From Stomoxys calcitrans (taxonomy: Eukaryota; Arthropoda; Insecta; Diptera; Muscidae): a DNA stretch of 64,000 nucleotides. The notes beneath the pieces are model-generated. The model had not been told where the DNA came from. It worked only from the letters and a program-made list of their open reading frames with translations, and made no database searches. This document shows positions 1 through 10,204 of this stretch, one piece after another. The position numbers and the translations under genes were made by a program. How positions within the stretch are numbered: position 1 is the stretch's first letter; each line of letters starts with the position of its first letter. Location: NCBI RefSeq assembly GCF_963082655.1, contig NC_081555.1, positions 175,807,896 through 175,871,895 on the forward strand, in the 5' to 3' direction.

Positions 1-137
1 AATCATACTCACTTAAGACGTTTTATGTCAATTGTGATGCCATGGTAGCGACAGTTTAGGCATCTAGTGGCAATCGACTGACCCACGACCGACTAACTGA
101 TAATCCGAGCACGCTGCCAACTCGGCTACCGGAGAGC
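1..137 (-). repeat. tRNA-derived SINE-like unit carrying a LINE 3' tail (edge of window)
   Basis: Read on the minus strand, positions 128-110 match a pol III A box (TAGCCGAGTTGGCAGCGTG). Positions 86-67 resemble a B box with a small insertion (GTGGGTCAGTCGATTGCCAC). The unit then runs into a tail at 50-1 that matches the 3' end of the LINE at 4786-6386: the sequence around ATCACAATGGAC, ACGTCTAAGTGAGTCTGAT and equivalents. Known families of this type are SINEs that borrow a LINE tail for retrotransposition. The copy is diverged and may continue beyond the window edge. Confidence 0.65.
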
Positions 138-199
138 TTTTGTTCTTTAGTAACAAAATTAAAATTGTTGTTTTTTGGGCATTCCTGTTTTCTAAACTC

Positions 200-375
200 C
201 GCCTATGGCGCTGGACGTCAGGTTTCGAATCCAGTCTAGTACACCAGAAAAATATTCACTGGTGTTCATCTTCAACTCATGCTGCTTCAGCCATATTAAA
301 CTTTTCTATCAAGCTAAATAAACCTGAGGCATTCCTTTCGGACTATCCGCTGTTCCCTAATGGAATGTTCATGAG
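200..375 (+). repeat. Diverged, internally deleted tRNA-SINE copy
   Basis: The stretch CTATGGCGCTGGACGTC followed by GGTTTCGAATCC resembles the B-box part of the main SINE family of this window (compare 23648-23950). It ends with the family's 3' signature TTCCCTAATGGAATGTTCATG. The middle is strongly diverged and shortened. The small reading frame over it is not a gene. Confidence 0.55.
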
Positions 376-509
376 ATTTTTTTTTTTTAAATATAAGTTG
401 TAATAATGAATTTTTTTGGGGATTTTTGATTACCATAATTTCTAACTCGTAGTGTTAAAATTCGAAAAACAAGGATTTTGATTTTTGGTATGCTCTCTTA
501 AAATCTATT

Positions 510-515
510 TTATTA
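510..515 (-). promoter_or_regulatory. Polyadenylation signal AATAAA for the chemosensory protein gene
   Basis: AATAAA on the minus strand lies about 120 bases downstream of the stop codon at 638-640. This is a normal 3' UTR distance for a small insect gene. No competing AATAAA was noticed between it and the stop codon. Confidence 0.5.
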
Positions 516-637
516 GTCACAGCTTATAAATTAAATCTACGTAGTCAGTAATGCACTAGTGCTAATCTATTTTTTTTCCTCAAAAGGAAAGTCGATATAA
601 ACGTTGAGCCTTAAAACAGCCAAAAGTCACAGCCACA

Positions 638-1200
638 TCATTCTTTGTCACCACTTTCATCTTCACTCTTAGTAGTTGTAGTAGTCGTGGACGTATCCTC
701 TTTGGCTTCCTGCTTCTTTCCGGCCAGATAAGCCTTGCGATAGGTACCCTCGGGATCGTAGATCTTCTCCAAACGTTGCCAATCCTCGGGACGATTGTCT
801 ATAAGGAAGCGTGTCACTTTGTCCGAGCCATATTTCTGTTTCTCCGTGCATTTGGCGCAATCGGTCGCTATAGCGTCGGGTAGAGTCTCTAAAATTGGCA
901 GAGTCTACAATGAACAACATTAACGTCCTCAAAGCAAACAAAGTGAAAAGCAATCAGGTTAACAACAAGCAACATACCTTTAAGAGCTTTGCCGTCCGCG
1001 GTACAAGGACCAGTACCCTCCAGGCATTTGACATAGTTTTTCAACAAACGTTCCTGTTGTAAAATTTCATCGATATTTATGTTATCGAAACGACTATCGT
1101 AGGTGGATTTTAGAGGAGCAGCTGTTGTGGGAGGATGTGGTAGGGCAAGGCAAAAGCCTAAAATGCCAACTATGAATAGCAACAGGAGAGTAGATTTCAT
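638..1200 (-). CDS. Chemosensory protein (OS-D / A10 / PebIII family), two exons
   Basis: Exon 1 is 1200-978 and exon 2 is 888-638, separated by an 89-bp GT-AG intron (889-977, GTATGT donor, TTTTAG acceptor). The product is 157 aa. It has a signal peptide (about residues 1-19, hydrophobic core LLLLFIVGILGF) and four cysteines at about 59, 66, 85 and 88 in the family pattern C-X6-C-X18-C-X2-C. The usual motifs are present: DEILQQERLLKNYVKC, GPCTADGKALK, LPDAIATDCAKC and a downstream DNRPEDWQRLEKIYDP. The intron falls after the Lys of ALK in phase 1, as in most insect CSP genes, which fixes the acceptor. Known members are small secreted alpha-helical carriers of hydrophobic ligands. An acidic, Thr-rich C-terminal tail (T7 run then KSEDESGDKE) and a Pro/Thr-rich mature N-terminus are extra. 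Similarity to Drosophila a10 is possible, but I do not assign orthology. Confidence 0.93.
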
Positions 1201-1294
1201 TTTGATTTTTGTTTTTCTTTTTTTTCTTCAACTAAATGTGGTTGTGGCTGTAAAGCTTTTCTTTAACTTCTAATGTGGTTTGAAACAAATCATT

Positions 1295-1305
1295 GCCTTT
1301 TTATA
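1295..1305 (-). promoter_or_regulatory. TATA box of the chemosensory protein gene
   Basis: TATAAAAAGGC on the minus strand lies about 95 bases upstream of the ATG at 1200. This predicts transcription start near 1270 and a 5' UTR of about 70 nt. The position and sequence fit an insect core promoter. Confidence 0.65.
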
Positions 1306-1524
1306 GTGAAATTTTCTACTGCGTGTTTATGTCGTATTTTTGGGCAATTTTCTAAGCAGGCTAATTGAGGATGTTATTACAAGTATTGATGCATTTCTAA
1401 TGCACTTTCAATTGTTTTAAATTAAGGCAATTTGGCAATAATTTTGTTAAACGATATGCGAAAATCATTATAACGAACAAATTGTAAATTTTTGTAAAAC
1501 AAATTGTTAACATTTTAGAAACTA

Positions 1525-1754
1525 TTTGGTTGCCCAAAAAGTAATTGCGGATTTTTTAAAAGAAAGTAAATGCATTTTTAATATAACTTAGAATGAACTT
1601 TAATCAAATATACTTTTTTTACACTTTTTTTCTAAAGCAAGCTAAAATTAACAGCTGATAACTGACAGAAGAAAGAATGCAATTACGGAGCTGCGAAAAA
1701 ATTTGTTAACGCCGACTATATGAAAAATCCGCAATTACTTTTTGGGCAACCCAA
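1525..1754 (-). mobile_element. Short mariner derivative (MITE-like), complete
   Basis: This 230-bp element has inverted ends like TTGGGTTGCCCAAAAAGTAA and is flanked by TA at 1523-1524 and 1755-1756. The ends and about 60 bp (5') and 90 bp (3') of the interior match the mariner at 41958-42980. The copy has no coding capacity. The left end reads TTTGG instead of TTGGG, one mutation. Confidence 0.9.
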
Positions 1755-1812
1755 TATGTTTTTTTTTGTGGCCTTTACACCTTGAGTTTAATTTTTAAAC
1801 TGAAAATTTGTA

Positions 1813-2084
1813 AATTTGCCCATGAGCATTCCGTTAAGGAACAGGGGAAACTTCTCACAAATCAATGAGTGCTGTCCGATTTAAGTTTAACTCAATGATA
1901 AGGGGCCTTCTTTTTAAAGCCGAGTCCGTATGGCGTGCTGCAGTGCAACAGCTCTTTGTGTAGAAGTTTTTACATGACAAAGGTAGCCAGCATTAGCAGG
2001 GAATAACCGCCGCTGAAATTTGTTTTAGGTTCTCGCTAGGAACCGAAACCAGGCGTTCAGCGTCATAGGTTGGCATGTCAACCT
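1813..2084 (-). repeat. tRNA-derived SINE copy
   Basis: The minus strand reads from a degraded tRNA-like head (AACGCCTGGTTTCGGTTCC region) through the SINE body to the tail GAATGCTCATGGGCAAATTT. It matches the better copy at 23648-23950. The head is damaged at both boxes. Confidence 0.8.
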
Positions 2085-2392
2085 TCATTTTAATTCCTTC
2101 GTTTTAGATTTTTGTTTTTATAAAAAGATGCAAAGTTAAAGATTTATTTAAAATAAAATATCCTTAATATAAAGGAAAATACTTTTCACCAAATGGAATG
2201 TGGAAGATTTACCCTCCTTAAAATGAAGGTTTGCTAATCTTTGGCTTGTATCTTTACAATTAGGACAAAAATATTTTCAGTGTATTCACGTGGGTCCCTA
2301 GAAGCCGCAACTATTATCCGATGTGGCTAAAATTTGTTCATGTATGCCAATATCTAAGGTAAGTATAGTTCAATTCGGCCTATTACCTAATA

Positions 2393-3565
2393 AAGGGTGA
2401 TGTTTTAAGAGGTAAAAAAATCTCATACAGTTTAGAATAATGAATGAGATATTCATATGAATCGATCATATACTTTAATGTTTGAAGAATATTTCATGCA
2501 AATGTTGATCCTGACTGCGCCTCAAATGGTCCATCCGCTTAGTTCAATTTTGGCATACTCTTTCCAACATTTCGGCCGGTAGCTCACGAATAAATGCTTC
2601 ATTGTTGTTTTCCAATGCGTCAATTGAAGCGGGCTTTTCTGTATAGACATGAGCTTTAACGTAGCCCACAAAAAATTGTTTAAAGGCGTTAAATCGCACG
2701 ATCGCGTCCGGTCTCGAACGTGAAATAAAATGTTCACCGAACTCGACTCTGTATAAGTCCATTGTTACGCCTGCTGTGTGGCATGTGGCACCGTCTTGTT
2801 GAAACCACATGTCTTGCACAAGTCAAGCTCTTGTATTTTGGGCAAAAAAAAAGTTTGATATCATCCCATCATAGCGCTCACCATTCACAATTACATTACG
2901 ATTGGCATCATCTTTGAAGAAGTATGGTCCAATGATGCCACCAGCCCATAAACCGAACCAAACTATGACGATTATTTCCGGTCTCGAACGTGAAAAAAAA
3001 TGTTTACCGAACTCGCCTCTGAATAAGTCCATGTTAGGCCTGCTGTGTGGCATTTGGCATCGTCTTTTTGAAACCACATGTCATGCAAGTCAAGCTCTTG
3101 CATTTTGGGCAAAAAAAAAAAAGTTGGATATCATCTCACGATAGCGCTCACCATTCACAGTTACGTTGAGATTGGCATCGTCTTTGAAGAAGTACGGTCC
3201 AATGATGCCACCAGCCCATAAACCGAACCAAACTGTGGGTTTTTTCTGGATGCATTGGTAGCTTTTGCAATGCTTCTGGCTTCCGATCTTCACTCCAAAA
3301 TCGACAATTCTGCTTATTTACATGCCCATTGAGCCAAAAATGAGCTTCGAAATGAAATGAAAAATGAGCGCAATGAACTTTCTTAACAGAGCACGCATTT
3401 TGATAATAAAATTCAATAGTTTGCAAACGTAATTCGTTTGTAAGACGATTGATGGTTAAATTATAGACCAAACTGACGATGTTTGACTGTGAAACAAAAC
3501 ACGAAACGTGCGTAAGCTGTTTAAACCAGTGTTGCCAAAAGGATAATAACTAAAAAGTCACCCTT
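2393..3565 (-). mobile_element. Tc1/mariner-superfamily transposon with terminal inverted repeats
   Basis: The ends AAGGGTGATGTTTT and, inverted, AAGGGTGACTTTTT are flanked by TA at 2391-2392 and 3566-3567. This is the hallmark target duplication of the IS630-Tc1-mariner superfamily. The interior carries a broken transposase on the minus strand. Solo ends of the same type occur near 12550 (+), 13973-13989 (-) and 51580 (-). Confidence 0.85.
2475..3471 (-). pseudogene. Transposase of the 2393-3565 element, inactivated and internally duplicated
   Basis: Recognisable pieces in order on the minus strand are an N-terminal helix region (IEFYYQNACSVKKV), EAHFWLNGHVNKQNCRFWSED, GLWAGGIIGPYFFKDDAN, WFQQDGATCHTA (second catalytic Asp), CDLTPLNNFLW and PASIDALE...RELPAEMLERVCQN. 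The central part between the N-terminus and EAHFWLNG is deleted. The GLWAGGIIGPYFF-QQDGA segment is present twice as a direct tandem duplication (period about 267-270 bp, copies near 2710-2976 and 2977-3245). The third catalytic position (usually PLDY in this family) reads PLNN, and a conserved Trp codon after RVCQN is TGA. Several frameshifts occur. The protein cannot be functional. Confidence 0.85.
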
Positions 3566-3955
3566 TATAAATCCCGTAATTTTGCGCGTATTGCTCTGTT
3601 ACAACTTTGAACAATAGTAAGTATGGTCTAAATGGGATTAAAACTTGGAATATTTCCAACATAAACCCATCTTCCGATTTGACATCTCAAGCCACTGGAA
3701 GCCGCAATCGTTGACCGATTTGAAGGACATTTTTCACGAATTGTTTTATTATGACTTGAATTATTTGTGGGAAGAATTGTCCTAAACGGCCAATAACCTG
3801 ATATCGTTGCTAAATGAATCGATTTTCCGTTAGTCTTCTACGGCCCCAAGAGACTTTTAATTCTGATTAATGTGTACATTTTCAGCAGATTCCAATGAGG
3901 TGGGTTCCCAAGATTCTGCCCGACCGAACTTGGCACGTCTTATTGTTTAGTCATA

Positions 3956-4533
3956 AATGGCGCACTATTTATCGGTTTTAGGCGGAATATAAATAAAATA
4001 AAGACTTATTTTGTTTTTCGCCTTGCCTTCTATAGGCTTTCCAATATATGCAATGAAGGCAATAACGAAACCCTAGCGGTATGGTTTTCAGCTTGAACAT
4101 AAAAATTACCAATTAGTTGTTAAACCTCATAAATGAATAGGATCATTAACTAAATGACCATAGAACAGTTTCTTTTAAAATATAAATCAAAAATACAAAG
4201 GCCTCTAGACAATGTTTTTTCAATACAAAAGACTTAGGAAACGAATACCTTCGTTTAGATTGTTTTTATACCTAACCGTAGTTGTATAAAAAACAACAAC
4301 ACTGAAGCTATCATTATACAAATGTATGCTTGTGACAAAACAAAAGACTTAAGAGACAAACGTTAGTTGATTGATTTAAGGCTACCGAATTGTTGTTGTT
4401 GGTGAGAGAGAAATACAAATTTATAAATTGTTTTAGATAGAAGGCAAGGTTATATTTTAAAAATTATTTTATAAAAATTAACTTTATAAGAAAATTATTT
4501 TTTAGGAAAAATATCTAGCATCAATTCAAATTC
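3956..4533. other. AT-rich intergenic DNA, nothing identified
   Basis: No open frame, RNA gene or repeat family was recognised here. It contains poly-T/A runs and simple AAC-rich stretches. Confidence 0.5.
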
Positions 4534-4768
4534 AAATTTGCCCATGAACATTCTATCAAAGAACAGGGACAAACTTCTCACATATCAATGAGTGCTGTTC
4601 GATTCAAGTTTAAGCTCAATGATAATGGACATCTCTTTGGGGAGAAGTTTTTATATGGCAATGTACCTCACAAATGTCGAGAGCATTTGGAGGGAAAAAA
4701 ATGTTTCTGATGTTCTTCCCAGGATTCGAACCCAGGCGTTCAGGGTCATAGGCGGAGATGCTAACCTG
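4534..4768 (-). repeat. tRNA-derived SINE copy with internal deletion
   Basis: The minus strand shows the SINE from the tRNA-like GGTTCGAATCC at about 4735-4725 to the tail AATGTTCATGGGCAAATTTG. About 65 bp of the body around the GCCGTTCGGACTCGG segment is missing. It abuts the 3' end of the LINE at 4786. Confidence 0.82.
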
Positions 4769-4785
4769 TTAAGAACAAAGTTAGG

Positions 4786-6386
4786 TTAGGTTAAAGTGGC
4801 AGTCCACCATCAGACTCACTTAGACGTTTTCGTCCATTGTGATACCATAGGAACAGAAGAAAGATGATACCTTCTAGTTCCTACCATTGAACCATCCAGA
4901 TCGCTTTCATAAGCCTAACAGCTTGCGAATGTTCAAATACGCTAAATCAGACAAGTTCTGAAAGAAATAAGAACCTAAAGTGGATTTCCCTCTGCCTGCT
5001 AGTGCGGGCATACACACAGCAGATGTTCTATAGTCTCTTCGTCCTCACAGCTTCGGCAAAAGTCGTTACTGGCAACCTTCAGTCTCTCAGCATATTTTCT
5101 GATCAGACAGTGACCTTTCATGGCAGCAAAGCGTTAGACCTCTTCAAGTCTAGATTAGGCCACATAATTTTGGAATGCTCACAACCCCCCTTTGTAACCA
5201 TCTATGATTCGGGCCTTATCCTGAAGACTTAGCTAACTTGTCGCTAGAGGCCTACCCAAAGATTCCAGTTCCCCTAGTCTCGCAAGCTTGTCCGCTTTAC
5301 AATTCCCTGGAATATCACTGTGGCCCGGCAGCCAGATTAGGTGAATTTTGAACTGTTCAGCCATCTCATTGAGAGATCTGCGAAGTCGAGGGCGATTTTT
5401 TAATTCAGAAATACGTTCTCAAGTGATTTCATGACTGCTTGGCTGTCTGAGAAGATATTTATGCCAGTTGTGGTTATGACATTACATCTTAGCCATTCCA
5501 CCACTTCTTTTATTGCAAGGATCGGCGATTGAGTCGCCGGGTAATCTCTTCGATATGACCAGTTCTAGTTTCTCAGAGTACACCCCAAAGCCCACTTGGT
5601 CGTCCAGTTTAGAACCATTCGTGTAGAAGAACTTCTATTACCAGGGATATCGTAGTTCTAATTGGTTCTATCAGGAATAGTGGTAGAGTACTTTTTATCA
5701 AAAAGCGTCTTAGGCAGGGTGTAATCCACACTGCCTGTAACATCGGACATTGAATCAAGGATAACACAGTGACCTTAGCCGTCACTTGACCAAAGAGAAA
5801 GCTCCCCTAGCCTCACAGCAGTGGTAGCAACAATTTGTTTCGCTACAATGTCCACAATGACATTAGGTGTAGCATTAAATTCAGTGCATCAGATGGTGTC
5901 GTCCTCAGTGCGGCTGTGATGCAGAAACAAACCATCCTTTGGATCCGGTTGAGTATTGAACAGTAGGTGGACTCTTGAAGCGCCGTCCACCAGACCACAA
6001 CACCATATTGCATTATAGGTCTAACCACTGCAGTATATACCCAATGCATTACACGCGGTCTAAACCCCCTACTTTTACCAATGGCTCTCTTTTAGTTATA
6101 TAGGGCAAGAGTTGCTTTTCTTGCTCTCTCCAAAATGTTGGATTTGAAGTTCAATTTTTTGTCCAGCAACACACCCAGGCCATATCTCCCAAGAGGCAGG
6201 TGTCCCTGTAGGTAACTTGTATCTCCTGCTGAAAAGAACTTCTTCTGCCTTGCACGGATTTACGCCTAAACCACTAACGGTAACCCACTTCGCTGTGGCA
6301 CGTAGAGCTTCCTGAAGTATATCTCTAAGAATATTGGGAAACTTCCCCCTAACCGCAATATTCACGACATATCCACGTCGTTGTAG
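4786..6386 (-). pseudogene. LOA/R1-like LINE, 3' part (RT C-terminus, RNase H, zinc-knuckle)
   Basis: Reading the minus strand, the region starts at a degraded YADD-type RT motif (about 6386-6365). It continues with GLGVNPCKAEEVLFSRRYKLP, then MHWVYTAVVRPIMQYGVVVW and ALRTTPSDALNLMLHL (thumb region, 6049-5850). RNase H follows (TNGSKLDDQVGFGVYSEKL near 5625-5570 and HLIWLPGHSDIPGN near 5350), then a CCHC-like knuckle CRSCEDEETIEHLLCVCP (about 5070-5015). The 3' end is GTGAGTCTGATGG...CACTTTAACCTAACC. The first DGS Asp of RNase H reads Asn, and numerous stops and frameshifts are present. The element is 5'-truncated where the Helitron begins. Confidence 0.85.
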
Positions 6387-8477
6387 GTTTGTTTGTTTAT
6401 TTGTGTGTGTGTGTTCCTTATAGACTCAGAAACGGCTAAACCGATTTTCTTTAAATTTTTACTAATGGTGCATAATGATCTCGTGGTAAAAAAAGGGTAC
6501 TACATTTTTTGATATCTGAAGGGGGAGCGGACCCTCCCCCTTATCCTAATTTTCAGAAACGCCAGATCTCGAAAATGGGTGGTGCGATTTAATTAAAATT
6601 TTGTGTGCTCTCTTATAGTTACCTACAAAGAAAAATTTGGTACTCAAATTTCGGATGGGGTACCTAGGGGGGACGGGGCGTCCCCCTAACGTACCAAATA
6701 TATATATACACCAATCACGACAATGTGGGACTCAAATGAAAGGTATTTAAGATTAGAAAACGTATTCGATATCCAATTGGATATCGGACCAAGTGTTTGG
6801 GGGACCACCCCAACCCCCAAAACACCCCTAAATCGGACATATTTACCGACCATGGCGATATGGGACTTAAATGAAAGGTATTTGCGAGTAAAATACCAAA
6901 ATACCAATCTGATATCCAAATTTGGGACAAAGTGTCTGAAAACTAAAACAACCCCCAAACAGGATTTATTTACAGACCATGGCAATATGGGGCTTAAATC
7001 AAAGGTATTTGAGTGTAGAATACGAATCTGATATCCAGATGTGGGACCAAGTGTTTGGGGGCCGCCCATCCCCGAGAACATACCCCAAAGAAGACAAATT
7101 TACGGACATAGCAATATGGGACTCAAATGAAAGGTTTTTGGAAGTAAAGCACGAATCTGATATCAATATTCGGGAAAAGTGCCTATGGGGCCACCCCACC
7201 CCCATAATACCATCAAAATCGGAAGTATGTACAGACCATGGCAATATGAGCCTCAAATAAGAGGTATTTTAGAGTAGAATACGAATCTGATACGAATCAC
7301 TGAGTGGCCGCCCCATTCTCCAAAACACCACCCCAAAGCGGTCTTGTTTGCCGACTATGGAAAAAATTAGCTCAAATGAAGGGTATTTGGGAGTAGACCA
7401 TGAATCTGACTACAACTTTCGGGACCAACTGTCTATGGGACGTCCCACCACCATAACAACCCCCAAGTAAGACGTATTTGCTCACCAAGACAATTTGGGC
7501 CTTCAAGACAGCGGAGCTCGATATTCATAGTTTTTAGGGCCCATACCCCAAACCGGACATAATTGCTGGCTTTTTCAATAGGGAGTTTAAGTGAATGGTA
7601 TTTAAGATTAGAAAACGAATTTGATATCCAATTTTGAGGCCAATAGCAATATGGGGTCAAAATATATGAGAATAGAGCACGTTGCTGATATATGTTTGAG
7701 GGACCACCTCACTCCCCAAAACACCCCTAAATCGGGCATATTTACCACCACGTCAATGTGGGGTTTAAATAAAAGGAATTGGGGGTAGAGCAAGAATTGA
7801 TACCCACTTTCGGGACCAATTTTCTGGGGGTCTACCCCTTTCCCAAAATACCCCACAAACAGCAATTTTTTACTCACCATCGCAACATGGGGCTCAAATA
7901 AAGATATTTGGGAGTAGAATACGAATTTGATATCCAAATGTAGGACCATATATTTAGGGCATCACCCAAAACACCCCCCAAAGGGTAAAAATTTTTCGAC
8001 CATGCCAATATGTGGCTCAAATGAAAGGTATTTGAGATTAGAAAACGGTATTTGATAACCAATCTTGGGACAATGTGTTTAGGGGGCGCCTCATCCTGTA
8101 AACTCCCCTCAAAACCAATTGCAATATGGGGTTTGAATAAATGGTGTTTGAGAGAAGAGCACTATGCTGATATTTTTCAGGGCCAAGTGTCTGGGACCAC
8201 CTCATCCCCAAAAACACCTCTAAATCAGACATCATGAGAATATCGGACTGAAATAAAGTATTTTAAGAATGGAGTACACCTTTCATCCAAACTAAAGATC
8301 ATATGGGATTCAGAAAGAGGCACTTTTATTGCTAAACTGTTTGTCAAGTGATATACTATTTTCTTAGCATGGTATTTCACTAAAAGCTCTTTAATTGTCG
8401 AAAATAAATATTCCAAGAAAAATTTTGTTCCATATAAAGTAAAAGACGGCGCAGCGGAGCGGGCCCGGTCCAGCTAG
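6387..8477 (+). mobile_element. Non-autonomous Helitron with CTAG end
   Basis: The 5' part has the (GTTT)n/GTGTGT run followed by TTCCTTATAGACTCAGAAAC and GGCTAAACCGATTTTC, common at the heads of insect Helitrons. The 3' end is a GC-rich CGGGCCCG-containing segment followed by CAGCTAG (CTAG at 8474-8477) and a T-run, as expected for a Helitron (hairpin + CTRR, insertion before T). No Rep/helicase coding is present. It interrupts or truncates the LINE at 4786-6386. Confidence 0.82.
6705..8290 (+). repeat. About 12 imperfect tandem units of ~130 bp inside the Helitron
   Basis: Units share GGACTCAAATGAAAGGTATT, GATATCCAA, GGGACCAAGTGT, C-rich CCCCAAAACACC and CGGACATATTTACCGACCAT. Successive unit marks lie at about 6727, 6863, 6990, 7117 and 7249, giving a period of about 125-135 bp. 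The open frames on both strands here follow the periodicity and are not genes. A stray fragment of the same array is at 30060-30250. Confidence 0.85.
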
Positions 8478-10204
8478 TTTTTTTTTTTATAAAATAACAT
8501 TTTTTTTTATTTATTGTAAAGAAAAACATCTCATGTATCTTATTTTTATAAAAAAAAATTATAAAAATTTTTTATATATTGGAATTGGCTTTTTATGCAA
8601 CAATGTCTTTGGAAGATGACTCTCCTAAAAACAATCAATTCCAAGTTGTGTTACATGAAAAACTGGGTCTTGTGCTTTAATGAGAAAAACTCCTGCGAAT
8701 GCAACACATCAATCTTCCAATATTTTTTCTACTAAACAAAGCAGCTGATCCACTAAAAAATAATGCCTACGCCTACTGGAAAAACAAATATGACCACATG
8801 TGTTCTAGATCACTTGCTAACCCCAAAAGAAACCAGCTAAGAGATGTAGATTTCTCTCTGGCACCATTTTCCAGCCAGAATAACACAACAAAATCTTGCT
8901 CGAAAACACTTGCCACCATGTAATTTAAGCATGGCAAATGCAACACCATTCTGTCGAATAGGCAAAAGGCTAATAAAGAACCAGAAAAAAATTAAATGAC
9001 TACAAAATCAGCATTACCAAAAATTATGTAGGCAGGTTTTCAGAGAGGGGGAATTTGATATTGCGTAAAAGTCGTTTCGTTGTCCAAGAAACTGCGAGTA
9101 CGTAACACCAGGCACCATAAACATCAAATCAAGTAATCAAACGAGTATTTGCAGTGGTGGCCAAAAACTTGAGGAAAACTTTGTGAACGTTTTTCTCAAA
9201 ACATTTTTAACATCATCCAAAAACAAATGGAAACAAAGCTAAACCAAATTGAGGTTCTAAATTTTTCTTTGTAAAGTGCTAATGCAGCACGCACCATTGG
9301 CCGAACAACCAGTCAAGTATTAATGTCAGCCATCAGGTTCTCAATTTCAATTGTTGCAGTGATAGTCGAACAAACATCAACGCATTTTGTAAATCTTAAC
9401 TAGGCAGAATGATGACTAAAGAGCCGTGGCGAGCGGGGTTGGTGTTGAAGCGGTAAGATGCTATAACCTCTTAGCTATGATCATGTGGTAGGTTGTTGCT
9501 ATAATGTTATGTTGATAGCTGCTGTCATGACTGTTGGCGAATTGCAATTTGGCAGCAGCCTGCATGTGTGCAAGCGTGGCTGCGTTTAAATTGATGCTGT
9601 TGTATAGTTTTGGGACACTTGTTCAAAAAAAAAAAATAATAAAATATCCAAGCACTGTGTTATCAAATGAAAAATGGATGAATGAAAATGGTGTCATTGA
9701 GAAATAGAAATAGGGGAGAAAATCAATCAATCAAAAACAATTTCTATTGTAGAATCCTTTATAAAACCTTAAACCAAAAGCAAAGGTACGAGATATGTAT
9801 AGAAAACCAACTGCTCTATAGTCGAATAAGGACATGTTTTGGAAAGCACACATCGCGACCTTCCCAACGATGTATGGTAGTACCTTGTAGAATTCTTAGA
9901 TGTCTTCCAGTTCAGAATATATTTTTTTATAAATTTGTCATTTTTCTCAGTACTATGGTAATAGATATTTAATTTGGCGTTTTTGATTCAAAGCATTGAT
10001 ATTATACTCCAAATTTTGGTATGGTTTTAAATTTATTTTTACAAATATTTGCAAAAATTGATAAAAAGTAAGAAATTTAATTAATTTCTCTTGTTTTTTG
10101 GTTCTGTTAAGTATTTACAGAGCTCTGCTAACCCCTCAGTGGATCTCTGTTGATACTTCTGTTACTCTCTCTCGCACTCTGTTAACAAAGCGGTTTGTGT
10201 CTCT
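8478..10204. other. Unannotated AT-rich DNA
   Basis: No gene or known repeat was recognised. It starts with a long T/A stretch after the Helitron end. It may be unique intergenic or intronic sequence; the short open frames have no recognisable domain. Confidence 0.5.

Larger units (their letters stand above)
2270..3955 (+). repeat. Old DINE-1-like element split by a Tc1/mariner-type transposon
   Basis: The left part (about 2270-2392) carries CTAGAAGCCGCAACTATTATCC and related internal-repeat sequence. The right part (about 3570-3955) ends in the family tail (GTGGGTTCCCAAGATTC, CCGAACTTGGCACG). The intervening 2393-3565 is a separate TIR element. Both halves are diverged. Confidence 0.6.

Noticed and set aside
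6686..8235. Several overlapping frames of 60-130 residues on both strands
   Set aside because: They repeat the ~130-bp Helitron unit in translation (SPMLPWSV / YGLGVFWG-like repeats). They are periodic shadows, not proteins.
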